DNA of 64,000 nucleotides from Pseudomonas sp. MPC6 (GTDB lineage: Bacteria; Pseudomonadota; Gammaproteobacteria; Pseudomonadales; Pseudomonadaceae), in assembly GCF_006094435.1 (NCBI RefSeq), contig NZ_CP034783.1, positions 2,445,001 to 2,509,000 on the forward strand, written 5' to 3'. The translations under genes were made by a program, and so were the position numbers. Each line of letters opens with the position of its first letter. Position 1 is the first letter of the stretch. The notes below the pieces were generated by a model. The model was not told where the DNA came from. It worked only from the letters and a program-made list of their open reading frames with translations, and ran no database searches. Shown in pieces: positions 18,331-27,073 of this stretch.

Positions 18331-19569
18331 TCAGTCGGACGACCGGCCGATCTGCCAGACATAGGGCGGTTCGGTGCCGTTGATTTCCCAGTCGCCGATG
18401 ATGCGCTCCTTGTAGATCAGCGGGTTGTGTGAAGCCGCGGTGCGCGCGTTGCGCCAGTGCCGATCGAGGGCCTTGCCGGTGCTGGTGGCCGAGGCGCTGA
18501 GCGCGTTGAACAGGTCACTGGTGGCGCGCAGCACCAGGTCGGCGATCACCACTTGGGCCTGGGCCGATTCCAGTTCGGCAGCGATGTTGGCCTCGCGTTC
18601 GGCGACTTCGTCATGGGCGAAGCGGCTTTCGTATGCGACCTGCAAGGCGGCCGCCGCGCGCAGGGTGGTGGCATGTGCGGCGTAGACCTGCGCCGACGCC
18701 TTGCCCACCACCTGCTGCACCTGGACGTCCTGGCTGACGTGGCTGGCATTGCCGGTGCTGAAGATGCGCGTGCGCTTGCGCACTTCTTCGGTGATGTCGT
18801 TGACCGCGGCACGGCCGGCACCGGTCTGGACCGCCAACAGCACCAGTTGATAGAAGGCCGTCTGGTACTTGAAGCGGGTGGCGAAGTCCAGCAGGTTCTC
18901 GGCTTCCACCACCGCATTCTCGAACACCGAGGTGCCGCTGCCGGTGGTGCGTTGGCCAAAGCCATCCCAATCGTCGCTCTGGGTGATGCCCGGTTGCTGC
19001 ACGCGGACGGCGGCAATCACGTCGGCGCCGGTGTCGTCGCGCTGGGCATAGAGGTCGATCCAGTCGGCGAAGATGCTGCCGGTGCTGTAGTACTTGGTGC
19101 CGTTGACCACCCAGTGTTCACCCAGGCGCGAGACCCGGGTACCGACCTGGCCGATCTTCACGCTGCCGATTTCGGTCCAGGCGTTGCCCACCAGTTCACC
19201 CTCGACAAACCGCTTGAACCAGGTGTCCTGCGGCGCCTCGGCCTGCGCATTGAGGCGGTCTTCGACAAAGGCAAAGTGACCGCGCAATGCCTGCGGCAGG
19301 TTGGAATCGGCGGCGGCCAATTCGATCAGCAATTCAAACAATTGGGGCAGGGAAGCGCCGGCGCCCCCGTACTGCACCGGCACGCGCACGGCGCCAAAGC
19401 CGGCTTCCTTCAGCCATTTCACCTGCTCAAAGGGCAGGCTGCGCTGTTGCTCGCGCTCCAGTGCGCCGGCGGCGATGCGGGCAAAGATCGGCCGGAAGCG
19501 CGCGGCCAGGGCCTGGTAGTCGGTGCCGCTGGAGAGGGGGTGTGGCAGGTGCTGTTGCTGGACGGTCAT
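18331..19569 (-). CDS. SfnB/DszC-like flavin-dependent monooxygenase (acyl-CoA dehydrogenase fold)
   Basis: A 412-residue protein with the acyl-CoA dehydrogenase fold but without the catalytic glutamate motif of true dehydrogenases. The layout matches the SfnB/DszC group, which uses reduced flavin to oxidise sulfur compounds: an N-terminal helical part with FGAVRVPVQYGGAGASLPQL, the middle segment WTEIGS and VNGTKYYSTGS, and the C-terminal DRHWRNARTAASHNP. The ATG at 19569 follows AAGGAG by eight bases; an upstream in-frame start would add a low-complexity tail. It is divergent from the FMN reductase gene and has its own sigma-54-like promoter. A role in sulfur release from organosulfur compounds is likely. 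Confidence 0.82.
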   Translation of the reverse strand: MTVQQQHLPHPLSSGTDYQALAARFRPIFARIAAGALEREQQRSLPFEQVKWLKEAGFGAVRVPVQYGGAGASLPQLFELLIELAAADSNLPQALRGHFAFVEDRLNAQAEAPQDTWFKRFVEGELVGNAWTEIGSVKIGQVGTRVSRLGEHWVVNGTKYYSTGSIFADWIDLYAQRDDTGADVIAAVRVQQPGITQSDDWDGFGQRTTGSGTSVFENAVVEAENLLDFATRFKYQTAFYQLVLLAVQTGAGRAAVNDITEEVRKRTRIFSTGNASHVSQDVQVQQVVGKASAQVYAAHATTLRAAAALQVAYESRFAHDEVAEREANIAAELESAQAQVVIADLVLRATSDLFNALSASATSTGKALDRHWRNARTAASHNPLIYKERIIGDWEINGTEPPYVWQIGRSSD

Positions 19570-19635
19570 GGTGCAGCTCCTTATGAAGGCAAGAGAAAGC
19601 AACAGAGCAGTGGATCTGTTGCGTTCTGCTGTCAG

Positions 19636-19651
19636 TGCACAGGTCGTGCCT
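19636..19651 (-). promoter_or_regulatory. Probable sigma-54 promoter of the SfnB/DszC-like gene
   Basis: On the minus strand the sequence reads AGGCACGACCTGTGCA. It has the essential GG and GC spaced by exactly ten bases and matches the TGGCAC-N5-TTGCA consensus at most positions. It lies about 67 bases before the start codon at 19569. Confidence 0.55.
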
Positions 19652-19791
19652 GGCGCTGCAACGCCCGTTTTTCCGGGCGCGCGGGGTGTTGGCAGCGTTC
19701 GCTTCTGTCGTCTGCCGGGCAACTTGTTGAAGCGTTGACCGCCTGGCAACAGTGGCCGAGGTGCGCTGCGTTGCGTGGACCCGCAGGCAAC

Positions 19792-19807
19792 TGTTGGGGG
19801 TGCAACA
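19792..19807. promoter_or_regulatory. Candidate activator site (TGTTGC-N4-GCAACA type)
   Basis: TGTTGGGGGTGCAACA is a near-perfect inverted repeat with six-base arms and a four-base spacer. It lies about 85 bases upstream of the plus-strand sigma-54 element and about 140 bases from the minus-strand one, the usual range for enhancer-binding activators. The same arrangement occurs twice upstream of sfnB, so SfnR is the obvious candidate to bind it. This is inference. Confidence 0.5.
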
Positions 19808-19892
19808 GTTGATCAACAGCCTGTCCGGCAGGCGACACTGCGCAAGTCCGAAAAAAACTTATAACTCTTTGATAAATATAGATTTATTTAAA

Positions 19893-19908
19893 TGGCACGG
19901 TTGCTGCT
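19893..19908 (+). promoter_or_regulatory. Probable sigma-54 promoter of the msuE-sfnG operon
   Basis: TGGCACGGTTGCTGCT has a perfect -24 box (TGGCAC), and its GG and GC are separated by exactly ten bases; the -12 box is CTGCT instead of TTGCT. It lies 52 bases before the FMN reductase start codon. Confidence 0.7.
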
Positions 19909-19959
19909 CTAGTCCTTGTGCAGGTGCCGCGGTGGCCTCTGCCAGCACGAGGACGGGCA

Positions 19960-20511
19960 ATGGGCAACACACTGAAAGTGGTCGCGGTATCCGGGAGCGT
20001 ACAGCGGCCTACGCGCACCCTGGTGCTACTCAAGGCGCTGGTCGCCGGCCTTGCGCAACAGCTGCCGATCGAGCTGCACCTGATCGAGTTGTCCGAGGTT
20101 GGCCCGCAGTTCGCCGGGGTGCTGCGCCGTGAGGACTTGCCCGCGGCGGTCGAGGCCGATCTGCGGGCCATAGAAACAGCCGACCTGCTGATCGCGGCCA
20201 GCCCGGTGTACCGCGCCTCGTACACCGGACTGTTCAAGCACCTGTTCGACTTCGTCCATCACCAGGCGTTGAACAACGTGCCGGTGTTGCTGGCCGCCAC
20301 CGGTGGCTCGGACCGCCACGCCCTGATCATCGATCACCAGTTGCGCCCGCTGTTCGGCTTTTTCCAGGCCCTGAGCTTGCCCATCGGTGTGTATGCCGCC
20401 GAAGCCGATTTCACCGATTACCGGATCACCAGCCCGCAGTTGCTCGAACGCATCGAGCGCGCTGTCGAGGCGGCGGTCCTGAGCCTCCAGCCGAACGCCA
20501 GCGCCGCCTGA
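19960..20511 (+). CDS. msuE: NADPH-dependent FMN reductase (MsuE-like)
   Basis: A 183-residue flavodoxin-fold reductase. It shows the FMN phosphate loop in VAVSGSVQRPTRT near residue 9, the segment LLIAASPVYRASYTGLFKHLFDF, and LLAATGGSDRHAL, all typical of MsuE/SsuE. These enzymes hand reduced FMN to a partner monooxygenase. The partner is clearly the next gene, sfnG, 41 bases downstream. The ATG at 19960 follows GAGGA and gives the usual family length. Expression is expected from the sigma-54 element just upstream when preferred sulfur is scarce. Confidence 0.85.
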   Translation: MGNTLKVVAVSGSVQRPTRTLVLLKALVAGLAQQLPIELHLIELSEVGPQFAGVLRREDLPAAVEADLRAIETADLLIAASPVYRASYTGLFKHLFDFVHHQALNNVPVLLAATGGSDRHALIIDHQLRPLFGFFQALSLPIGVYAAEADFTDYRITSPQLLERIERAVEAAVLSLQPNASAA

Positions 20512-20552
20512 CGTCCCCGGTCGACCCTCACTTCAACGAATCAACGGAGTAC

Positions 20553-21659
20553 ATGCAAATGAGCCAGGACAACATCAAGTTTGCCTACTGGGTGCCCAAC
20601 GTCAGCGGCGGCCTTGTGATCAGCAAGATCGAACAGCGCACCAGCTGGGACATCGATTACAACCGCAAGCTGGCGCAAATCGCCGAAAAGGCCGGCTTCG
20701 AATACGCCTTGTCGCAGATCCGCTTCACCGCCGGTTATGGCGCCGAAAACCAGCACGAATCGGTGACCATCAGCCACGCACTGCTGGCTGCCACCGAGAA
20801 GCTCAAGGTGATCGCCGCCATCCTGCCCGGGCCCTGGAGCCCGGTGCTGGCGGCCAAACAGCTGGCCAGCATCGACCAGTTCACCAACGGTCGCGTCGCG
20901 GTGAATATCGTCTCGGGCTGGTTCAAGGGCGAGTTCCGGGCCATTGGCGAGCCGTGGCTGGACCACGATGAGCGCTATCGCCGCTCGGAAGAATTCATCC
21001 AGGCGCTCAAGGGCATCTGGACCCAGGACAATTTCAGTTTCCATGGCGATTTCTACCGCTTCCATGACTACACCCTCAAACCCAAGCCCCTGCAGCAACC
21101 GCACCCGGAAATCTTCCAGGGTGGCAGCTCGCGCGCGGCGCGGGACATGGCTTCGCGAGTGTCCGATTGGTATTTCACCAACGGCAACACCGTCGAAGGC
21201 ATCAAGGCCCAGGTCGACGAGATCCGGGCCAAGGCCGCGATCAATGGCCACTCGGTGAAAGTCGGGGTTAACGCCTTTGTCATTGCCCGCGAAACCGAGG
21301 CTGAAGCCCGCGCGGTATTGCAGGAGATTATCGCCAAGGCCGACCCCGAGGCCGTCAACGGTTTCGGCAGCGAGGTGAAGAACGCCGGCGCCGCAAGCCC
21401 TGAAGGCGAGGGCAACTGGGCCAAGTCCACCTTCGAAGACCTGGTGCAGTACAACGATGGCTTCAAGACCAACCTGATCGGTACGCCGCGGCAGATTGCC
21501 GAACGCATCGTCGCCCTCAAGGCGGTGGGTGTGGACCTGGTGCTCACTGGCTTCCTGCACTTTCACGAAGAAGTGGAGTACTTCGGCCGCCACGTGTTGC
21601 CGCTGGTGCGTGAGCTGGAGCGCGAGGCAGTCGCGGCCAAGGTTGCGGCACTCGCCTGA
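20553..21659 (+). CDS. sfnG: FMNH2-dependent dimethylsulfone monooxygenase SfnG
   Basis: A 368-residue bacterial-luciferase-fold monooxygenase that converts dimethylsulfone to methanesulfinate using reduced FMN and oxygen. The start FAYWVPNVSGGLVISKI, the NIVSGWFKGEFRAIGEPWLDHDERYRR region and HPEIFQGGSSRAARDMA match SfnG closely and differ from plain SsuD. GGAG lies upstream of the ATG at 20553; an alternative ATG sits two codons further on. It is paired with its reductase gene upstream and with sfnR and sfnB further along, so a function in sulfone or sulfonate sulfur supply is well supported. Confidence 0.9.
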   Translation: MQMSQDNIKFAYWVPNVSGGLVISKIEQRTSWDIDYNRKLAQIAEKAGFEYALSQIRFTAGYGAENQHESVTISHALLAATEKLKVIAAILPGPWSPVLAAKQLASIDQFTNGRVAVNIVSGWFKGEFRAIGEPWLDHDERYRRSEEFIQALKGIWTQDNFSFHGDFYRFHDYTLKPKPLQQPHPEIFQGGSSRAARDMASRVSDWYFTNGNTVEGIKAQVDEIRAKAAINGHSVKVGVNAFVIARETEAEARAVLQEIIAKADPEAVNGFGSEVKNAGAASPEGEGNWAKSTFEDLVQYNDGFKTNLIGTPRQIAERIVALKAVGVDLVLTGFLHFHEEVEYFGRHVLPLVRELEREAVAAKVAALA

Positions 21660-21674
21660 AGGAAGGGAACGGTC

Positions 21675-22832
21675 ATGCCGACATTCACCGATAACCCGCA
21701 ACCCGGCACCTTGCCGCAGTGGCTGCAACAGCAGGCGCGTCAGCAAGGGACGGGCATCGCCCTGCGCCATAAACGCCTGGGGGTGTGGCAGGTGCGCACC
21801 TGGCGCCAACTGGCCGCGGAGGTTGAACAGCTGGCAACGGCCTTGCAAGTGCGTGGTTTTGTGCCAGGCGCAAGCTTGGTGATTGTCAGCCGCCCGCGGC
21901 CGGAGGCGTTGATGGCGGCCCTGGCGGCACAATGGTTGGGTGGCGTGGCCGCGCTGCTGGATCCGCTGGAGGCTGCGGCCGCGCAGGTGCCGCTGTTGCG
22001 TGAGCTGCACACTGAATGGGTGTTCGCCGAAGGCCACGGGGAGATTCAGCGCCTGCGCGCCGCCGGACTGGCGCCCAGGCTGCTGATTTACGCCGACGGC
22101 CGCGGCCAGGCGGGGGTGAGCCAGGCCGGCGACACCCTGGCGTTCGCGCAACTGCAGCAGCAGGGCAGCGATCACCGGCTGGAACCCCAGGCCCGCGCCG
22201 AGCGCACGGCCTTTGCGTTCTACCGTTTGGGCGCGGGGCAGCGCATCGAGCAGCAGCGTATCAGCCATGCCGAATTGCTCCAGGAAGGCCGGCGCCTGGT
22301 GCACAGCGAGCAGCTGGGGCGGCAGGAAGAAGCCCTTGCGGCGCGAGCGTTTGCCGCGGGTGGTCACGCGCGTTATGTGTTGGCGCCCTGGTTGATGGCC
22401 GGCTTTCGCCTGAATTTCCCCGAGAACCTCGCGACTCGCGACCAGGACCGCCGTGAGCTGGGCCCGACGCTGGTGGCCGGCACCCGGGACACCTACGAGC
22501 GCCTGCATGCCCAAGTCCTGGCCCGCCTGCCGGAACCAGGCAGCTGGCGCCGGCGCCTGGTGGATTGGGCGCTGGTGGCGAACCCCGGTGCACTGCAACG
22601 GCACCTGGGGTACTGGCTGATCCGTCGGCCGTTGCGCGACGTCCTCGGCTTTTCCCGCACCCGTGTGCCGTTACTGGTGGGCGAGGCACTGGCACCGCCC
22701 ACCCTGGCCTTTTTCCAGGCGTTGGCGATTGAGGTACGCAGCTGGCCGGACCCGGCGCAGTGGCACCGCCCCTTGCCCTGGCCAGCCCCGCTGGTCAACG
22801 GCTGGATCGAAGACAGCCCCCAACCCGCCTGA
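21675..22832 (+). CDS. Truncated AMP-binding (acyl-CoA synthetase-like) protein, probable pseudoenzyme
   Basis: A 385-residue protein related to the N-terminal half of long-chain acyl-CoA synthetases, which are normally over 600 residues. The fold cues are present: an N-terminal acyl-synthetase start (TWRQLAAEVEQLATALQ), HAELLQEGRRL after the nucleotide loop, and FRLNFPENLATRDQDRRELG. However, the ATP loop normally reading YTSGTTGPPK is YRLGAGQRIE here (about residues 183-192), and the protein stops where the next adenylation motif (YGLTE) should be. ATP binding and adenylation are therefore not expected. The gene is intact with good codon use, between sfnG and an LIV-type importer, so it is kept for some other role. 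Confidence 0.75.
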   Translation: MPTFTDNPQPGTLPQWLQQQARQQGTGIALRHKRLGVWQVRTWRQLAAEVEQLATALQVRGFVPGASLVIVSRPRPEALMAALAAQWLGGVAALLDPLEAAAAQVPLLRELHTEWVFAEGHGEIQRLRAAGLAPRLLIYADGRGQAGVSQAGDTLAFAQLQQQGSDHRLEPQARAERTAFAFYRLGAGQRIEQQRISHAELLQEGRRLVHSEQLGRQEEALAARAFAAGGHARYVLAPWLMAGFRLNFPENLATRDQDRRELGPTLVAGTRDTYERLHAQVLARLPEPGSWRRRLVDWALVANPGALQRHLGYWLIRRPLRDVLGFSRTRVPLLVGEALAPPTLAFFQALAIEVRSWPDPAQWHRPLPWPAPLVNGWIEDSPQPA

Positions 22833-22844
22833 AGGACATGACGC

Positions 22845-23636
22845 ATGACACAGACACAGGCGACACAGGTTGAACAGCTGCTGGTGCTGGAAAACATCGG
22901 CTTGTCGTTCAAAGGCGTCAAGGCGGTGACCGACATCAGCTTTGCCGTGGCCACCGGGGAGATTTGCGCCTTGATCGGCCCCAATGGCGCGGGTAAAAGC
23001 TCGCTGCTGAATGTGATCAACGGCGTGTACCAGGCCCAGCAGGGGCGTATCCGCTTTGCCGGAGAAGCGCACCGGCGCATGCGCCCGCATGATATGGCGG
23101 TGCGCGGCATTGCCCGGACCTTTCAGAACATCGCCTTGTTCAAAGGCATGAGTGTGCTCGACAACGTGCTCACCGGACGCACCCTCAAGCGGCGCAGCAG
23201 CTGGATCGAGCAGGCCCTGCGCATCGGCCGCGCCGCGGGCGAAGACGACCGCCAGCGCGAGGCCGCCGAACGGATCATCGACTTTCTGCAGATCCAGCCC
23301 TGGCGCGACACCCAGGTCGGCAAGCTGCCTTATGGCTTGCAGAAACGGGTGGAACTGGCGCGTGCCCTGGCCGCCGAACCGCGCTTGCTACTGCTGGACG
23401 AACCGATGGCCGGGATGAACGCCGAAGAGAAGCAGCAGATGAGCCGCTTCATCGTCGACATCAACCGTGAGCTGGGGACCACGGTGGTGTTGATCGAGCA
23501 CGACATCGGCGTGGTCATGGGCATTTGCGATCACGTGGTGGTGCTCGACTACGGCCGCAAGATCGGCGACGGCCCGCCCGATGAGGTGCGGCAAAACCCC
23601 GAGGTGATTGCCGCCTACCTCGGCACGCGCCACTAA
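22845..23636 (+). CDS. LIV-type ABC transporter ATP-binding protein (LivG-like)
   Basis: A 263-residue ATPase of the branched-chain amino acid transporter class. It has Walker A GPNGAGKSSLL near residue 46, a degenerate signature segment YGLQKRVELARAL as is usual in LivG relatives, Walker B LLLLDEPMAGM, and the H-loop in IEHDIGVV. It follows the AMP-binding protein gene by 12 bases and is part of one operon with two permeases, a binding protein and a LivF-like ATPase. Given the surrounding sulfone genes, the cargo is more likely an organosulfur compound than leucine. Confidence 0.88.
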   Translation: MTQTQATQVEQLLVLENIGLSFKGVKAVTDISFAVATGEICALIGPNGAGKSSLLNVINGVYQAQQGRIRFAGEAHRRMRPHDMAVRGIARTFQNIALFKGMSVLDNVLTGRTLKRRSSWIEQALRIGRAAGEDDRQREAAERIIDFLQIQPWRDTQVGKLPYGLQKRVELARALAAEPRLLLLDEPMAGMNAEEKQQMSRFIVDINRELGTTVVLIEHDIGVVMGICDHVVVLDYGRKIGDGPPDEVRQNPEVIAAYLGTRH

Positions 23637-23705
23637 CCCCCGAGTCTGCAGCGCCGCCCGCTATCGGGTGGCCGGGGACTCTTTGCCCGCAACACAGGAA
23701 GGCTC

Positions 23706-24587
23706 ATGGAATTTTTTTTCGAGGTGTTGATCGGCGGGCTGCTGGCCGGGGTGATGTACGCCCTGGTGGCCATCGGTTTTGTCCTGATCTACAAGGCGTC
23801 CGGCGTCTTCAACTTCGCCCAGGGCGCCATGGTGCTGTTTTCCGCGCTGACGTTTGTCAGCCTGCTGGAGCGCGGGGTGCCGTTCTGGCTGGCCTTTGTC
23901 ATCAGCCTGGCGGCAATGGTCCTGCTGGCGGTGGCGGTGGAGCGGGTGGTGTTGCGCCCGCTGGTCAACCGTCCACCGATCACCTTGTTCATGGCCACCC
24001 TCGGCTTGTCCTACGTGATCGAAGGGTTCGCCCAGGCGCTGTGGGGCGCTCAGGTGCATGGCCTGGAATTGGGCATCAGTGACGAGCCACTGGAGCTGGG
24101 CGGCATGCTGCTGTCGCAATTCGATATTTTTGCCGCCGTCACCGCCGCGTTGCTGGTGTTGGCGCTGTCGCTGCTGTTCAACAAGACCCGTATCGGTTTG
24201 TCGTTGCGTGCCGTGGCCGATGATCCGCTGGCGGCGCTGGCCGTGGGCATCCGCCTGCAACGAGTCTGGGTGTTGGTGTGGGCGGTGGCCGGGTTTGTCG
24301 GTCTGGTGGCCGGCCTGCTCTGGGGCGCGCGGCTGGGGGTGCAGTTTTCGCTGTCGCTGGTGGTGCTCAAGGCCTTGCCGGTGCTGATCATCGGCGGCTT
24401 TACCTCGATCAGTGGGGCGATTGTCGGCGGCTTGATCATCGGCGCCTCGGAGAAGCTGGCCGAGGTGTACCTGGGCCCCGTCATCGGCGGCGGCATCGAG
24501 AACTGGTTTCCCTATGTGCTGGCGCTGCTGTTCCTGCTGGTGCGGCCGGCCGGGCTATTTGGCGAACGCGCGATCGAGCGGGTTTAA
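23706..24587 (+). CDS. LIV-type ABC transporter permease (LivH-like)
   Basis: A 293-residue inner-membrane permease with about eight hydrophobic segments. The N-terminal FFEVLIGGLLAGVMYALVAI and NFAQGAMVLFSA are classic for LivH, and the cytoplasmic loop that docks the ATPases is RIGLSLRAVADDPLAALAVG. It lies between the LivG-like and LivM-like genes and ends 11 bases before the latter. Together with that protein it would form the channel. Confidence 0.88.
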   Translation: MEFFFEVLIGGLLAGVMYALVAIGFVLIYKASGVFNFAQGAMVLFSALTFVSLLERGVPFWLAFVISLAAMVLLAVAVERVVLRPLVNRPPITLFMATLGLSYVIEGFAQALWGAQVHGLELGISDEPLELGGMLLSQFDIFAAVTAALLVLALSLLFNKTRIGLSLRAVADDPLAALAVGIRLQRVWVLVWAVAGFVGLVAGLLWGARLGVQFSLSLVVLKALPVLIIGGFTSISGAIVGGLIIGASEKLAEVYLGPVIGGGIENWFPYVLALLFLLVRPAGLFGERAIERV

Positions 24588-24598
24588 GGAGAGGCGTG

Positions 24599-25666
24599 AT
24601 GTTTTATCAGGAAGCCGGTCAGTTCAGTACTCGCTATGCCCAGGACCGCCGGGTGTTTCGCCTGCGTCAGGACCGGTACGGCCTGGTTGCCTTGCTGCTG
24701 TTGGCCTTTGTCGGTGTGCCGTACCTGGGCAACGACTATTGGTTCAGCGCCATTCTGATTCCATTTCTGGTGCTGTCACTGGCCGGGCTGGGGCTGAACC
24801 TGCTGACCGGCTATGCCGGGCAGTTGTCACTGGGGTCGGCGGCCTTCATGGCGGTGGGCGCCTTTGCCACTTACAACGTTGAACTGCGGGTGCCGGGCTC
24901 GCCGTTGTTGCTCAGCATGGCCCTGGGTGGGGGCGTGGCAGCGCTGGTGGCGGTGCTGTTCGGCCTGCCCAGCCTGCGGATCAAGGGCTTCTATCTGCTG
25001 GTGTCGACCCTCGCCGCGCAGTTCTTTGTGACCTGGGCGCTGACTCGCTTCAGCTGGTTCTCCAACAACAGCGCCTCGGGGGTGATCAGCGCACCGCGCC
25101 TGGAAATTCTGGGGGTGGACCTGAACTCGCCGGTGGGTCGTTACCTGCTGACACTGGGCGTGGTGGTGGCGTTGTTCTGGCTGGGCAAAAACCTGGTGCG
25201 CAGCGAATTGGGGCGCAACTGGATGGCCGTGCGTGACATGGACACGGCCGCCGCGGTGATGGGCATTGCGTTGCTCAAGACCAAGCTGTTGGCTTTTGCC
25301 GTCAGCGGCTTCTTTCTCGGGGTGGCCGGAGCGCTGTGGGCCTTCACTTACCTGGGCACCGTGGAGCCCCATGGTTTCGATTTGAACCGGTCGTTCCAGA
25401 TCCTGTTCATCATCATTATCGGTGGCCTGGGCAGCATCCTCGGCAACTTCCTGGGCGCGGCGTTCATCGTGCTGTTTCCGGTGCTGCTGTCGAACCTGGC
25501 GGCCTTGTTGCCAGCCGGGCTGATCGATGCCGGGCAGATGGAAAACCTGCAGAAGATGGCATTTGGCGCCCTGATCATTGTGTTCCTGGTCAAGGAGCCG
25601 GAGGGCCTGGCGCGCCTCTGGCAAACATTCCGCGAGCGCGCCCGGGTGTGGCCGCTGCGCTACTGA
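24599..25666 (+). CDS. LIV-type ABC transporter permease (LivM-like)
   Basis: A 355-residue membrane protein. The family motif GLGLNLLTGYAGQLSLGSAAF appears near residue 62 and the ATPase-docking loop GRNWMAVRDMDTAAAVMGI lies in the C-terminal half. The start is the ATG at 24599 after TAAGGAGAGG; the frame is open further upstream but overlaps the previous gene there. It forms the importer channel with the LivH-like protein. Confidence 0.88.
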   Translation: MFYQEAGQFSTRYAQDRRVFRLRQDRYGLVALLLLAFVGVPYLGNDYWFSAILIPFLVLSLAGLGLNLLTGYAGQLSLGSAAFMAVGAFATYNVELRVPGSPLLLSMALGGGVAALVAVLFGLPSLRIKGFYLLVSTLAAQFFVTWALTRFSWFSNNSASGVISAPRLEILGVDLNSPVGRYLLTLGVVVALFWLGKNLVRSELGRNWMAVRDMDTAAAVMGIALLKTKLLAFAVSGFFLGVAGALWAFTYLGTVEPHGFDLNRSFQILFIIIIGGLGSILGNFLGAAFIVLFPVLLSNLAALLPAGLIDAGQMENLQKMAFGALIIVFLVKEPEGLARLWQTFRERARVWPLRY

Positions 25667-25745
25667 GCAAACGGCGCAGGCAGGGTCTGCGCTTCGATCC
25701 TTGTGCGGCAACCGTGCGATTGAATCATTGATAAGGAAAATACCG

Positions 25746-27068
25746 ATGTCCAAACGTTCTCTACTCAGTGGCCTGGCGCTGGCAATCAGCCTGAGCGCCG
25801 CCTTTCCCGCGCAGGCGGCTAACGAACAGTATTTCCCGCTGCAGAGCTATCGGGTCGGTCCTTATGCCGCCGGTGGTAGCGGTTTTTTTGGCGGGTTTAT
25901 CGACTACCTCAAGTACGTCAATGCCAATGGCGGGGTCGACGGCGTCAAGCTGACCTGGAGCGAGTGCGAAACCGAGTACGTGGTCGAGAAGGGCGTGGAG
26001 TGCTATGAACGCCTGAAAAAAGGCCTCAATGGCGCGCCTGCCGCCGCGACCAATCCGCTGTCGGTGGGCATTGCCTATGCCACGCTGGAGCGCTCGACCG
26101 CGGACAAACTGCCGCTGATTACCATCAACCACGGCCGTACCGATTCCACTGACGGCAGCGTGTTCCCCTATGCCTTCCCGTTGCAGCTGAACCCGTATTC
26201 CGAGGTGTCGGCGATCATCAACTACATCGGCCAGCAGGCCGGAGGCCTGGACCAGCTCAAGGGCAAGAAGATCGTCACCCTGTATCACGGCTCGCCCTAC
26301 GGCAAGGAAACCAATGAGGTGTTGCAGACCCTGGCCGACAAGTACGGGTTCAAGCTGACCCTGCTGGAAGTGCCCCATCCAGGCAACGAGCAGCAGTCGC
26401 AATGGCTCAACATTCGCCGGGAAAAACCCGACTGGGTGATTCTGCGCGGCTGGGGCGTGATGAACCCGGTGGCGTTGAAAACCGCGCAGAAGGTCGGCTT
26501 CCCGGCGGATCACATCATCGGCAACATCTGGAGCAACTCCGAGGACGATGCCGCCCCCGCCGGTGCCGCCGCCAAAGGCTATATCGCGATCACCACGCAC
26601 CCCTCGGGCACCGATTTCCCGGTCCTGCAAGGCATCCAGCAGCAGGTGGTGGCCAAGGGCAATGGTGACCTGGCCGATCCGAAACGCTTTGGCACCGTGT
26701 ATTACAACCTCGGGGTGGTGAACGGCATTCTCAACGTTGAAGCCGTGCGCATTGCCCAGGAAAAATTCGGCAAGCAGCCGCTCACCGGCGAGCAGGTGCG
26801 CTGGGGTTTCGAGCATCTCAAGCTGGACGAAGCCCGCCTCAAGGAGCTGGGTGCGCTGGGCCTGGTGCAACCCTTGCAGCTGTCGTGCTCGGACCATGAA
26901 GGGGGCGGTGCGGTGCGCTTCCAGCAGTGGGATGGCAGCCAGTGGAAACTGATCAGTGACTGGGTGCAGGCCGATCGCGCCTTGCTCAGGCCGATCATTG
27001 AAGCCTCGTCGCACCAGTACGCCAGGGAACAGGGCATCACGCCGCGCGATTGCAGCCAGGACATTTGA
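25746..27068 (+). CDS. LIV-type ABC transporter periplasmic substrate-binding protein
   Basis: A 440-residue Peripla_BP_6 protein. It starts with a Sec signal peptide (positively charged MSKRS, hydrophobic core, cleavage after FPAQA). The mature part shows the family pattern: YLKYVNANGGVDGVKLTW near residue 57 and KGKKIVTLYHGSPYGKET near residue 175. It is about 60 residues longer than LivJ, as in aromatic- or urea-type relatives. It catches the substrate for the importer encoded around it. A block of REP sequences separates it from the LivF-like gene. Confidence 0.87.
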   Translation: MSKRSLLSGLALAISLSAAFPAQAANEQYFPLQSYRVGPYAAGGSGFFGGFIDYLKYVNANGGVDGVKLTWSECETEYVVEKGVECYERLKKGLNGAPAAATNPLSVGIAYATLERSTADKLPLITINHGRTDSTDGSVFPYAFPLQLNPYSEVSAIINYIGQQAGGLDQLKGKKIVTLYHGSPYGKETNEVLQTLADKYGFKLTLLEVPHPGNEQQSQWLNIRREKPDWVILRGWGVMNPVALKTAQKVGFPADHIIGNIWSNSEDDAAPAGAAAKGYIAITTHPSGTDFPVLQGIQQQVVAKGNGDLADPKRFGTVYYNLGVVNGILNVEAVRIAQEKFGKQPLTGEQVRWGFEHLKLDEARLKELGALGLVQPLQLSCSDHEGGGAVRFQQWDGSQWKLISDWVQADRALLRPIIEASSHQYAREQGITPRDCSQDI

Positions 27069-27073
27069 TTAGT

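Larger units (their letters stand above)
19570..19959. other. Divergent control region between the two sulfur operons
   Basis: These 390 bases hold no gene. They contain opposing sigma-54-like promoters (19636-19651 on the minus strand, 19893-19908 on the plus strand) with a palindromic element between them. Several further half-sites of the type GCAAC or GTTGC are present (for example 19746-19751). The stretch 19851-19890 is strikingly AT-rich. Confidence 0.6.

Noticed and set aside
18457..19812. A 451-codon plus-strand frame opposite the SfnB/DszC-like gene
   Set aside because: The minus-strand protein is clearly of the SfnB/DszC type; the plus-strand frame has no motif.
20541..22604. A 687-codon minus-strand frame opposite sfnG and the AMP-binding gene
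   Set aside because: It has the same signs of a high-GC antisense frame, while the plus-strand frames have family motifs and ribosome sites.
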